From Streptomyces sp. SJL17-4 (GTDB taxonomy: Bacteria; Actinomycetota; Actinomycetes; Streptomycetales; Streptomycetaceae), in assembly GCF_036826855.1 (NCBI RefSeq), contig NZ_CP104578.1:2108001-2172000 (forward strand): DNA of 64,000 nt. Reading direction: 5' to 3'. Positions 40,431 to 49,051 of the stretch are shown here, in pieces. The notes under the pieces were generated by a model, which saw nothing but the letters and a program-made list of their open reading frames with translations, was not told where the DNA came from and ran no database searches. Each line of letters starts with the position of its first letter. Within the stretch, counting starts at the first letter, position 1. A program made the position numbers and the translations under genes.

Positions 40431-40890
40431 TCAGTTCGGTGAGCGTCGTACGACCGGTTCGGCGGCCGTCGCCAGGGTGGGTTCGTCCGCCCGGGGCGGG
40501 TTCGCGCCCGCGACGGAGCATGTGAGGGCCGCGACGCGGGCGGCGTGGGAGCACGCGTCCGTGACGTCCTCGAGGGCGATCCGGTCGAGTCGCCCGCCCA
40601 GGTGCCCCCGGGCCGCCAGGCGGTGGAGCGGGCCGGCGGTGAAGGAATCCCCCGGCGCCGACGGTGTCCATGACGGTGACCGGCGGGGCCGGGACGGTGA
40701 CGCGCTCGCCGTCCGGGGACGCGAGGGCACCGCGCCCTCCGAGGGTGATGACGACGAGGCGGGCGCCCGCGGCGTGCCGGCTTTCGCAGGCGTCCGCGAG
40801 GCCGGCACCGGGGGCGAGGAGGGCACAGTCGTCTTCGCTGAGGCGGAGGATGTCCGCGGTCGCGCAGGTGACTGTCTGCCTCTCAGGGAG
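40431..40890 (-). pseudogene. Frameshifted 3' fragment of a PfkB-family sugar kinase
   Basis: The minus strand reads like the second half of a ribokinase/fructokinase: ADILRLSEDDC, LVVITLGGRGALA, then MDTVGAG. At that point the catalytic motif that should read GAGDSFTAG breaks: a run of five C on the plus strand (40649-40653) has one base too many, and the rest (GDSFTAGPLHRLAARG...) continues in another frame to a stop at 40431. The first half of the gene is missing upstream, so this is a real remnant even if the frameshift were a sequencing slip. Confidence 0.82.
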
Positions 40891-40924
40891 GGCGCGGGGC
40901 TCTCGCCCCGCGCCACGGAACGCA

Positions 40925-40999
40925 GCCGACGTGCGCCGTACGGGCGTGAGCCGACGTGCGCCGTACGGGCGTGAGCCGACGTGTGCCGTACGGGCGTGA
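40925..40999. repeat. Three tandem copies of a 25-bp repeat
   Basis: Units at 40925-40949, 40950-40974 and 40975-40999 are identical except for one base in the last (GTGTG for GTGCG). They abut the truncated end of the PfkB pseudogene and are not in any recognised gene, so they probably mark the decay or rearrangement point. Confidence 0.9.
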
Positions 41000-41481
41000 G
41001 CCGCTGCGGTGGACGGGGGAATCAGGCGCCCTGTGTTCCCCGGCCCGCCGGCTGGGCTTCCCGGCAGCTGTCGTCCGGGGCCAGGTTCCAGGCCGCGACG
41101 GCGAACGCGCTGCTTCCCGCTCCTGTCGTACGTGCCTGTAGCCGCCAGGGCCCGTCGGTGGACGGGTGGAACCGCGGGGTCAGGGCCTGCGCGTCTCGCC
41201 GGATCCGATGCCTGAAGGGTTGTTGAAGGTGCCTTCGAAGACACCACCGTTGCCCTGGGCGATGTAGCCGGGGATGGTGGGCGTCGCCGCCGAGCCGAGG
41301 TTGACCAGGTCAGTCCTTCTGTCACGTGGCGTGTCGCACGCACTCGCGCACGCCGTGCCCCACGAGAACCGGTGCCCAGGTGCAACGCCTCAGCGACCGG
41401 CGCCGCCGTACCCGGTCTCCAGCGCCCGGTCCTCACGAGCGTGTTCCAGACTCTGAGATCGCTGTTCTGACTCCGAGACCG
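41000..41481. other. Intergenic stretch with gene remnants
   Basis: I see no intact gene. On the minus strand at about 41205-41308 a protein-like stretch reads TPTIPGYIAQGNGGVFEG and continues into FNNPSG. Around 41060-41190 another reads FHPSTDGPWRLQARTTGAGS. Both have codon bias but no start, stop or frame continuity. They may be leftovers of a secreted glycoside-hydrolase-type gene from the same lost sugar locus as the PfkB fragment; that link is inference. The right end should contain the promoter for the leader peptide and cimA. Confidence 0.5.
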
Positions 41482-41547
41482 ATGTGTGAGAATCCGTGCG
41501 TGCTGTACCAGCTCATTATCAGCGGCAGCGTGCCGGCAATGACGTGA
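41482..41547 (+). CDS. Attenuator leader peptide for citramalate synthase (21 aa)
   Basis: ATG at 41482 to TGA at 41547 encodes 21 residues, MCENPCVLYQLIISGSVPAM plus Thr. Val-Leu at 7-8 and Leu-Ile-Ile at 11-13 form a cluster of branched-chain codons in a very short frame. The frame ends six bases before an RNA segment able to pair with the downstream terminator. This is the layout of a ribosome-mediated attenuator that senses charged Leu, Ile and Val tRNAs. The ribosome site is weak (CCGAGACCG). Confidence 0.72.
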   Translation: MCENPCVLYQLIISGSVPAMT

Positions 41548-41552
41548 CCCGG

Positions 41553-41622
41553 AAGAGACCCTTCCCGGCCGCTCACCGCCCGCACGCAGACCTCTCGCGC
41601 TCCGCGAGGGGTCTTTTTGTTT
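41553..41622 (+). promoter_or_regulatory. Transcription attenuator (antiterminator/terminator) of cimA
   Basis: The terminator has a 12-bp stem with one G-U pair (41588-41599 with 41603-41614), a three-base loop and a T-tract TTTTGTTTT reaching 41622. An upstream segment (41553-41561, AAGAGACCC) can instead pair with the 3' arm (41609-41617) over nine pairs including one G-U, which would break the terminator. Both lie between the leader peptide and cimA, as expected for amino-acid attenuation. Confidence 0.78.
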
Positions 41623-41687
41623 TCCGCCACCAGCGACTCGCCACCGTGCCCCACGGCTCACCAGCCCGGCAGACAGGACCGCCCGAC

Positions 41688-43514
41688 ATGCTTGACGACA
41701 GTTTCCATGTCTTCGACACGACGCTGCGCGACGGGGCGCAGCGTGAAGGCATCAACCTCACCGTCGCGGACAAGCTGACCATCGCCCGGCACCTCGACGA
41801 GTTCGGCGTGGGCTTCATCGAGGGTGGCTGGCCGGGCGCCAACCCGCGCGACACGGAGTTCTTCGCCCGCGCCCGCCAGGAGATCGCGTTCAGGAACGCG
41901 CAGCTCGTGGCCTTCGGTGCCACCCGCAGGCCGGGCGGCGACGCCGCCGTCGACCCGCAGGTCAAGGCCCTCCTGGACTCCGGCGCCCCGGTCGTCACGC
42001 TCGTCGCCAAGTCGCACGACCGGCACGTCGAGCTGGCCCTGCGCACCACCCTCGACGAGAACCTGGAGATGGTCCGCGACACCGTCTCCCACCTGGTCTC
42101 CCAGGGCCGCCGCGTCTTCGTCGACTGCGAGCACTTCTTCGACGGCTACAAGGCCAACCCCGACTACGCCAAGGCCGTCGTCCGCGCCGCGTACGAGGCC
42201 GGCGCCGATGTCGTCATCCTGTGCGACACCAACGGCGGCATGCTCCCCGCCCAGATCCAGGCCGTCGTCGCCACCGTCCTCGCCGACACCGGCGCCCGCC
42301 TCGGCATCCACGCCCAGGACGACACCGGCTGCGCCGTCGCCAACACCCTCGCCGCCGTCGACGCCGGCGCCACCCACGTCCAGTGCACCGCCAACGGCTA
42401 CGGCGAGCGGGTCGGCAACGCCAACCTCTTCCCCGTCGTCGCGGCCCTGGAACTCAAGTACGGCAAGAAGGTGCTGCCCGACGGCGCCCTCGCCGAGATG
42501 ACCCGGATCTCGCACGCCATCGCCGAGGTCGTCAACCTCACCCCCTCCACCCACCAGCCGTACGTCGGCGTCTCCGCCTTCGCGCACAAGGCCGGGCTCC
42601 ACGCCTCCGCGATCAAGGTCGACCCCGACCTCTACCAGCACATCGACCCCGAGCTCGTCGGCAACACCATGCGGATGCTCGTCTCCGACATGGCCGGCCG
42701 GGCCTCCATCGAGCTCAAGGGCAAGGAACTCGGCGTCGACCTGGGCGACGACCGCGCGCTCGTGGCCCGGGTCGTCGAGCGGGTCAAGGAGCGCGAGCTC
42801 CAGGGCTACACCTACGAGGCCGCCGACGCCTCCTTCGAGCTGCTCCTGCGGGAGGAGGCCGAGGGCCGGGCCCGCCGCTACTTCCGCACCGAGTCCTGGC
42901 GCGCGATCGTCGAGGACCGCCCCGACGGCACCCACGCCAACGAGGCCACCGTGAAGCTCTGGGCCAAGGGCGAGCGGATCGTCGCCACCGCCGAGGGCAA
43001 CGGCCCCGTCAACGCCCTCGACCGCGCGATGCGCCTCGCCCTGGAACGGATCTACCCGCAGCTCGCCAAGTTCGAGCTGGTCGACTACAAGGTCCGCATC
43101 CTGGAAGGCCGCCACGGCACCGAGTCCACCACCCGCGTCCTGATCACCACCAGCGACGGCAACGGCGAGTGGTCGACGGTCGGCGTCGGCGAGAACGTCA
43201 TCGCCGCCTCCTGCGAAGCGCTCCAGGAATCCTTCACGTACGGCCTCCTGCACAGCGCGGCACGCCGTGCCGCCGACGCGGAGGAGAACAGGACCGACGC
43301 CACGCTGGTGGTCACCCTGACCGACACCCCTGGTGCTCTGCGCCGGGTGACCGCCTCGCTCGGAACCATCCCCGTCACCGAACTGACGTACGGGTCTACA
43401 CTTGCGTCGCGGGGCACGGCGCGAATCACGCTTCCGTGGAAGTCCGCCGACCGTGCGCGCAACAAGCTCAACCGTCTGGTGGAGGTCCTCGCGGTCACCG
43501 ACGCCGCCCCTTGA
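41688..43514 (+). CDS. cimA: Citramalate synthase with a C-terminal ACT-like extension
   Basis: This 608-aa enzyme condenses pyruvate and acetyl-CoA to (R)-citramalate, the first step of the threonine-independent route to 2-oxobutyrate and isoleucine. The N-terminal DRE-TIM barrel has HVFDTTLRDGAQREG and the CimA-type IEGGWPGANP; metal ligands are in GIHAQDDTGCAVAN. The LeuA-type dimer/regulatory domain covers about 390-530. From ~545 an extra segment (LVVTLTDTPGALRRV...) has the beta-alpha-beta pattern and PGAL signature of an ACT domain. Actinobacterial CimA usually ends before this point, at about 530-540 aa. Control appears to be by the attenuator just upstream. Propionyl-CoA made from 2-oxobutyrate could feed methylmalonyl units, but this may simply be the housekeeping gene at the cluster border. 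Confidence 0.92.
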   Translation: MLDDSFHVFDTTLRDGAQREGINLTVADKLTIARHLDEFGVGFIEGGWPGANPRDTEFFARARQEIAFRNAQLVAFGATRRPGGDAAVDPQVKALLDSGAPVVTLVAKSHDRHVELALRTTLDENLEMVRDTVSHLVSQGRRVFVDCEHFFDGYKANPDYAKAVVRAAYEAGADVVILCDTNGGMLPAQIQAVVATVLADTGARLGIHAQDDTGCAVANTLAAVDAGATHVQCTANGYGERVGNANLFPVVAALELKYGKKVLPDGALAEMTRISHAIAEVVNLTPSTHQPYVGVSAFAHKAGLHASAIKVDPDLYQHIDPELVGNTMRMLVSDMAGRASIELKGKELGVDLGDDRALVARVVERVKERELQGYTYEAADASFELLLREEAEGRARRYFRTESWRAIVEDRPDGTHANEATVKLWAKGERIVATAEGNGPVNALDRAMRLALERIYPQLAKFELVDYKVRILEGRHGTESTTRVLITTSDGNGEWSTVGVGENVIAASCEALQESFTYGLLHSAARRAADAEENRTDATLVVTLTDTPGALRRVTASLGTIPVTELTYGSTLASRGTARITLPWKSADRARNKLNRLVEVLAVTDAAP

Positions 43515-43546
43515 TCGCACTCCTGCCGGTCGCCATGGTGTACCTG

Positions 43547-44235
43547 TCATTCCCGCCGGCTGATCCGGACCAGCAGAAGAGCGACGTCGTCGTCGGGTGC
43601 GGGAGCGAGCAGGGCCACCACCTTTCGGGAGAGGCCGTCCAGCGGCAGCGCCGAGCTGTCGCTCAGCACTGTCACGGAGCCGGTTCAGACGCTCGTCGAG
43701 GTCCGCGTCGCGGGTCTCCACGAGACCGTCGGTGTACAGGGCGAGGTGTCCCAGCAGGCTGCGCTGCAAGGTCACGGTGTGTCGTGTTCGCGTGTGTAGA
43801 GGCGGGCGTTGTCGAGGTAGACGGCGGCCCGGGACGCGATGTCGCGGGCGAGTGTCACGTCGTCGGGCGACGGCCGGGGAAGGCGGGAAAGGTTCGCTCG
43901 TTCATCTGGGCGACCAGGAAGGGGTCGCCACGTGCCATGGCCCGCGCGTACGGGGCGTCCGCCGAATGGTGGAGAGTCGCACCCGGCGGAGCGAGGACCT
44001 GCTCCGCCGGCGAGCCCTGTGTCGGTGCCTTGCCCAGCCGCCGGACGACGATGTCGCCCGTCAGGCCGTCGGCGGGCTCCGCGGCGGCGTCGTCGGCGAT
44101 CTCCGCCAACAGGTCCACGGTGGCGAGGTCGGCGAGCCCGTGAAGCGCCACGTCGGCCAGTTCCTGCGCGGTCTGCCGCATGTCCAGTGAGGTGGACATC
44201 CGGGCACCGGCCTCGCTGAGCAGCGATGCGGCCCG
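43547..44235 (-). pseudogene. Decayed GAF/SpoIIE-type protein phosphatase
   Basis: Pieces of one gene read in three frames. LLSEAGARMSTSLDMRQTAQ with the rest of a GAF start runs to FPAFPGR. After a frameshift comes PDDVTLARDIASRAAVYLDN and LYTREHD, then TLQRSLL fused directly to LALYTDGLVETRDADLDERL, so most of the phosphatase core is deleted. A further shift gives PDDDVALLLVRISRRE and the stop at 43547. The order matches the intact SpoIIE-type neighbour upstream, but the sequences differ, so it is a decayed paralogue rather than a recent copy. Confidence 0.85.
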
Positions 44236-44297
44236 ACCCGGCCACCCGCACCCCTGCCACCAGCGGGGCGTCCGGTCCCGGCAGGCCCGACAGTCGC

Positions 44298-46715
44298 TCA
44301 GTCCCTGCCAGGGACCTGCTCCGCGACGATGGCCTGTTCCGTCCAGATCGTCTTCCCGGAGGCGTCGTAGCGGCTGCCCCAGCGGCTCGTGACCTGGGCG
44401 ACGAGGAAGAGTCCACGGCCGCCCTCGTCGTCGTTGTGGGCACGGCGCAGCCGGGGCTGGCTCTCGCTGGAGTCCGTCACCTCGCACACGAGTACGGCGT
44501 CGCGCACCAGGCGCAGCCCGATGTGGCCCGTGGCGTAGCGGATGGCGTTGGTGACGAGTTCACTGACGACCAGCTCGGTGGCGAAGATGTTCTCGTGCAG
44601 TCCCCAGGCGGTCAGTTGGGCGACGGCGACCTCACGGGCCTCCGCGACGGCGGCGGGATCGGGCGGGAAGCGCCAGTCGGCGACGGAGTCGTCGGGAACG
44701 GCACGGGTGCGGGCGAGCAACAGGGTGATGTCGTCCATCCGCTCGGGCGCCTGCCGCGCCTGCTCCACGAGTACCTCACCGATCCGTCGCAGCGGGCGTC
44801 CTGGACGGCAGGCCGCGCGCAGTCGGGCCGCGTACTCGCCCTCGGGGTCGGCCGGCGGTCTCCGCGGGTCGCGCTGTGCCCCGCGCGCGGTGTCGAGGAG
44901 GCCGTCGCTGTACATCGTCAGGACGCTGCCCTCGGGCAGGGGGACATCCGTGACCTCGAAGGGCACCCCGCCGACGCCCAGAGGAGGCCCGGGCCGCACA
45001 TCGATCACGTGGGTGGTGCCGTCGGGGTGGACGGCGACGGGTGGCGGGTGGCCGGCGCTGGCGAGGCGGCACAGCCGGGTGACCGGGTCGTAGACGGCGT
45101 AGAGGACGGAGGCGCCCAGGGTGTCGGGGTGGGCGGACTCCGCGGCCATGCGCTGGACCAGGTCGTCGAGCCGGACCAGCAGTTCGTCGGGAGCCAGGTC
45201 CAGGTCGGCGAGTGTCTGCACGGCGGTACGCAGCCGGGCCATGGTGGTGCTGGCCTCCAGGCCGTGCCCGATGACATCGCCGACCACCAGGGCGGTACGC
45301 AGCGAGGACAGGGCGATCACGTCGAACCAGTCGCCGCCCACGCCGACCTCGCCCCGGGGAGGCAGGTAGATGCCGGCGGTCTCGGCTGCCGCGGTGCTGG
45401 AGGACACGGGAGGGAGCAGGCTTCTCTGGAGCGTCTCGGCCACCCGGTGCTCACGGGTGTAGCGGCGGGCGTTGTCGATGCCGAGTGCCGCCCTGGTGAT
45501 GATCTCCTTGAGGAGTTTGGCGTCGTGGCCGGTGAAGGCGTACTGCCGTCGCGTCCGGAACACCTGCACGTAGCCGAGCACACGGCCCCGGGCGACGAGT
45601 GCCGCGCCGATGGACGCGTGCATGTCACGCGGAATCATGCGGGCCGCCTGCGGGACGTCGCCCAGGAAGCCCAGATAGTCCCGCCGGTCGTTGGTGACGA
45701 GGACCGTACCCCGCTCCAGCTCGCGGAAGCCCGGTTGGTCGGGGACGGCCGGCAGGATCTCGCCGACCTGGACCAGGTCGACGGGCCAGGCCCCGTGGGC
45801 GTGGCCGGCGGCGATGCGGCGGAAGTCGCCGCGCAGCCCGTGGACGCGGAGCGGTGGCTCGGCGCCCTGCAGGGTCGCCTCGGAGATCTCCACCGCGGCC
45901 AGATCGCCCAGCGCGGGGACCAGCGTGTCCACCAGTCCCTCCGCCGTGCGGCGGATGTCCAGGGCGTCACCGGCGCGGGAGGCCTTGTACACCAGGTTGA
46001 GCCGGCGACCGGACTCGTACCGGGCGGTCACGTCCACCAGGGAAGTGAAGGCTCCGCTGATGTCCCCGCGCCAGTCGTACAGAGGGGCCGCGGTCAGCGA
46101 GTAGATCGCGTCCGGTAGGCCCGGCTGGGCCGCGCGCAGTACGCCCGCCGCGCCCACCACCGGGCGTCCGGTCTCCATCACCTGGCGCAGCAGATCCGCA
46201 CCCGTACCGTCGCCGTCCACGACGGGCATGTCGCACAGCGGGTCACGGTCGCCCTCGCGGACACGGCGGGACCGCCGGACAGCGGGACTGCACTGTCGCA
46301 GCCGCAGATCAAGGCCGTGAACGGCAACCTGCCAGGCGTCCTGAGTCAGCACCGTCCGGGCCACCGAGGTGAGGTCACCCCACGCCGCGAGGACCTTCGC
46401 GGGCAGCCCCAACGCGAGGACGGCCGAGCCGCTCAGCGGCAGCAGCCTGACCCAGACATCCACGCGTTCGCCGTCGTCGCGCCGCAGCGCCAGAACGCGC
46501 CCGCCAGGTGCCCCGGCGGGCGCGTTCCCGCCGGGGCGTCGATGCGCCACCAGCACCCGGGCAGGCCGTCCGATGACATCGACGTCGGCATACCCCAGGA
46601 GTTCCGCGGCTTCCCGTGTCCACGCGGTGAGGACACCCGACCCGTCGATGACGGCGGCGACCGCACCATCCAACGGCACGGGAGGGACGCGTGAAGCCGG
46701 TCGGGGCATACCCAT
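44298..46715 (-). CDS. PAS-GAF-SpoIIE phosphatase with C-terminal anti-sigma-type ATPase domain
   Basis: This 805-aa stress-signalling protein would dephosphorylate anti-sigma-factor antagonists and phosphorylate them through its kinase-like tail. I start it at the ATG at 46715 (GGGTGGT five bases upstream). Approximate layout: PAS 10-110 (VIDGSGVLTAWTREAAELLG), second PAS-like region 130-265, GAF 270-440, PP2C/SpoIIE 460-680 (GEVGVGGDWFDV, VVGDVIGHG, LTMYSDGLLD, DDITLLLART), HATPase 690-805 (ELVVSELVTNAIRYA, DEGGRGLFLVAQV). The metal-binding aspartates of the phosphatase are present. This fusion is common in Streptomyces. The decayed paralogue lies just downstream. Confidence 0.92.
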   Translation of the reverse strand: MGMPRPASRVPPVPLDGAVAAVIDGSGVLTAWTREAAELLGYADVDVIGRPARVLVAHRRPGGNAPAGAPGGRVLALRRDDGERVDVWVRLLPLSGSAVLALGLPAKVLAAWGDLTSVARTVLTQDAWQVAVHGLDLRLRQCSPAVRRSRRVREGDRDPLCDMPVVDGDGTGADLLRQVMETGRPVVGAAGVLRAAQPGLPDAIYSLTAAPLYDWRGDISGAFTSLVDVTARYESGRRLNLVYKASRAGDALDIRRTAEGLVDTLVPALGDLAAVEISEATLQGAEPPLRVHGLRGDFRRIAAGHAHGAWPVDLVQVGEILPAVPDQPGFRELERGTVLVTNDRRDYLGFLGDVPQAARMIPRDMHASIGAALVARGRVLGYVQVFRTRRQYAFTGHDAKLLKEIITRAALGIDNARRYTREHRVAETLQRSLLPPVSSSTAAAETAGIYLPPRGEVGVGGDWFDVIALSSLRTALVVGDVIGHGLEASTTMARLRTAVQTLADLDLAPDELLVRLDDLVQRMAAESAHPDTLGASVLYAVYDPVTRLCRLASAGHPPPVAVHPDGTTHVIDVRPGPPLGVGGVPFEVTDVPLPEGSVLTMYSDGLLDTARGAQRDPRRPPADPEGEYAARLRAACRPGRPLRRIGEVLVEQARQAPERMDDITLLLARTRAVPDDSVADWRFPPDPAAVAEAREVAVAQLTAWGLHENIFATELVVSELVTNAIRYATGHIGLRLVRDAVLVCEVTDSSESQPRLRRAHNDDEGGRGLFLVAQVTSRWGSRYDASGKTIWTEQAIVAEQVPGRD

Positions 46716-46848
46716 CTGACCACCCGGACTCTGTCGGACTGACGGCTTCAGTCTCGGATACGCGTATCTCCCCGGCAAGCGGGACGCGTCATCACGATCA
46801 CGCGACGTGACGCGGCACCCGGGAATCGGCGCGTGGCTGCGTCGGCCG

Positions 46849-48081
46849 TCAGCCGGCCAGCACGTTCTCCAGGGCGTCGAGGGCGAGGAGGAGGTCGTCC
46901 TCCTCGATACACAGGGGCGGCGCGATGCGGATCGTGGAGCCGTGCGTGTCCTTCACCAGGACGCCCGCTGCCAGCAGGCGCTCGCTCACCTCACGCCCGG
47001 TGCCGACGCGGGGGTCGATGTCGACACCGGCCCACAGGCCGCGTGAGCGGAATTCCACCACGCCGTGGCCCACGAGGGCGGCGAGCCGGGCGGACAGGAT
47101 CTGCCCCAGCTGCTTGGCGCGCTGCTGATATTCACCCGTCTCCAGGAGGCCGAGGACAGCGGAGCCCACAGCCGCGGCAAGGGGATTGCCGCCGAAGGTG
47201 GAACCGTGGCTGCCCGGACCGAGTACCCGCATGACGTCGGCGCGGCCCACCACCGCGGACACCGGCACGATGCCGCCGCCCAGGGCCTTGCCGAGAAGCA
47301 GCAGGTCCGGGAGGACCGACTCGTGGTCGACGGCGAGGGTCGCGCCGGTGCGGCCGAGGCCGGACTGGATCTCATCGGCGATGAACAGGGTGCCGGTGCG
47401 CCGTGTCAGCTCCCGGAGGCCCGCGAGGTAGCCGTCGTCGGGGATCAGCACGCCGGCCTCGCCCTGGATCGGCTCGATCAGGACTGCGGCGGTGTTCTCG
47501 CCGATCGCGGCCTCGATCGCGGACAGGTCGTTGTAGGGCACTGTCGTGAAACCGGGGGTGAACGGCTCGAAGCCGGTGCGTGCCACCGCGTCGTCGGAGA
47601 AGCTGATGATGGTGGTGGTGCGGCCGTGGAAGTTTCCGGCGGCCACGATGATCTCGGCTCGGCCGGGAGCCGCGCCCTTGACGTCGTAGGCCCACTTCCG
47701 GGCGATCTTGAGCGCGCTCTCGACGGCCTCGGCGCCGGTGTTCATCGGCAGGGTCATGTCGAGACCGGTGAGGGCGGCGAGGGACTCCGCGAATCCGGCG
47801 AGGCGGTCGTTGTGGAAGGCGCGGGAGGTCAGGGTGACGCGGTCCAGCTGGCGGTGGGCGGCGTCGAGCAGCACGGGGTGGCCGTGCCCGAAGTTGAGCG
47901 CCGAGTAGCCGGCCAGCAGGTCCAGGTAGCGGCGGCCCTCCACGTCCTCGACCCAGGAGCCTTCGGCCTTGGCCACCACCACCGGAAGCGGATGGTAGTT
48001 GTGCGCCAGCTTCTCCTCCTCCAGGGCGATGAGTTCGGCGGAGGAGCTGGCCGCGGCGGGCCTCTGCGAGGTGACGGTCAT
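46849..48081 (-). CDS. rocD: Ornithine aminotransferase
   Basis: This class III PLP aminotransferase (410 aa) converts ornithine and 2-oxoglutarate to glutamate semialdehyde and glutamate in arginine/ornithine catabolism. The ATG at 48081 has AGGAGG ten bases upstream and overlaps the stop of the preceding gene (ATGA). Family features include DLLAGYSALNFGHGHP, MNTGAEAVESALKIARKW, the PLP aspartate in FIADEIQSGLGRTG and the PLP lysine in LLLGKALGGGIVPVSA. Its partner is the dimethylarginase-type enzyme directly upstream. Confidence 0.94.
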   Translation of the reverse strand: MTVTSQRPAAASSSAELIALEEEKLAHNYHPLPVVVAKAEGSWVEDVEGRRYLDLLAGYSALNFGHGHPVLLDAAHRQLDRVTLTSRAFHNDRLAGFAESLAALTGLDMTLPMNTGAEAVESALKIARKWAYDVKGAAPGRAEIIVAAGNFHGRTTTIISFSDDAVARTGFEPFTPGFTTVPYNDLSAIEAAIGENTAAVLIEPIQGEAGVLIPDDGYLAGLRELTRRTGTLFIADEIQSGLGRTGATLAVDHESVLPDLLLLGKALGGGIVPVSAVVGRADVMRVLGPGSHGSTFGGNPLAAAVGSAVLGLLETGEYQQRAKQLGQILSARLAALVGHGVVEFRSRGLWAGVDIDPRVGTGREVSERLLAAGVLVKDTHGSTIRIAPPLCIEEDDLLLALDALENVLAG

Positions 48082-48893
48082 GCGGTACGTACCTCCTGGG
48101 TGCAGCACTTGGCGCTGCCGCCGGACTTGTGGAACTCGGAGAGATCGACAGGAACCGGTTCGAAACCGCGGGCCGCGAGCTGGGCGATGAGGCCGGTGGC
48201 CCCGGGCGGGACGATCACGTGCCGACCGTCGGAGACGGAGTTGAGCCCGAAGGCGAGCGCGTCCTCACGGTCTGCGAGGATCGCGTCCGGATAGAGCCGC
48301 TGAAGCACCTCGCGGCTGCCGGGAGAGAACGCGCCGGGGTAGTAGGCGACGTTCTCGTCGTCGAGGGCGAACAGCGCGGTGTCCAGGTGGTAGAAGTACG
48401 GGTCCACCAGGCGCAGGGTGATCGTGGGGACGCCCAGGTACTCCTGTGCCTCCTGGTGAGCGGCCGCGCTGGTCCGGAAGCCCGTTCCGGCGAGCAGGAA
48501 TCTCCCCACCGGCACCAGGTCGCCCTCCCCCTCGCAGACGGACTCCGGTTCCCGGACGTCGAACCCCGCGGTCTTGAACCACGCGTGGTGCGCGACGCTC
48601 TCCGGTCGGCGTTCCGCTGCGTGGAACCGGGAGCCGAGCACCCGGCCGTCGACCATGACGGCGCCGTTCGCGGCGAACACCATGTCCGGCAGATCGGGCA
48701 GGGGCTCCAGCGTCTCGACGGCGTGGCCGAGCGACCGGTACGTGTCGACCAGGCTCTGCCACTGGGCCAGGGCCCGGGCGTGGTCGACCGGGGTGTCGGC
48801 GCTCATCCAGGGGTTGATGGCGTATCGCACGTCGAAGAAGCGGGGTTCGCACATGAGGTAGCGACGTGGTCGCGCGGTCGGCGTGGACGGCAC
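48078..48893 (-). CDS. ddaH: Dimethylarginine dimethylaminohydrolase-type amidinotransferase-fold enzyme
   Basis: This 271-aa member of the guanidine-modifying (pentein) superfamily is most similar in plan to dimethylargininase, and would yield citrulline or ornithine from a guanidino substrate. I use the GTG at 48893 with GGAAG close upstream; the longer frame adds 22 unconserved residues. Motifs include MCEPRFFDVRYAINPWM, the substrate Asp in LPDMVFAANGAV, the catalytic His in DPYFYHLDTALFAL and a C-terminal catalytic Cys in GGSAKCCTQEV. It is translationally coupled to rocD. Confidence 0.9.
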   Translation of the reverse strand: MPSTPTARPRRYLMCEPRFFDVRYAINPWMSADTPVDHARALAQWQSLVDTYRSLGHAVETLEPLPDLPDMVFAANGAVMVDGRVLGSRFHAAERRPESVAHHAWFKTAGFDVREPESVCEGEGDLVPVGRFLLAGTGFRTSAAAHQEAQEYLGVPTITLRLVDPYFYHLDTALFALDDENVAYYPGAFSPGSREVLQRLYPDAILADREDALAFGLNSVSDGRHVIVPPGATGLIAQLAARGFEPVPVDLSEFHKSGGSAKCCTQEVRTA

Positions 48894-49051
48894 GGACTTC
48901 CTTTCAAGGGGAGCGGCAGGGGTGTGCTCAGCGTAGAAAGGGAGCCTGACCTCCGACAACGCCCGCCGATTGCGCGTATGCGCAGGAGTTTTGCGTCTGA
49001 CGGGCCTGCCGCGGCGTTTCTTTTCGCGTCACTCGTCGGCCCGCGGGCCAC

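Noticed and set aside
40270..41661. Extension of the 2OG oxygenase frame to 788 residues
   Set aside because: The conserved family N-terminus and a good ribosome site are at 40269. The upstream part is the broken PfkB fragment and intergenic remnants that happen to stay open.
41658..43775. 705-codon minus-strand frame opposite cimA
   Set aside because: It is a shadow of cimA. Only its first ~50 codons, beyond the cimA stop, are meaningful, as part of the phosphatase pseudogene.
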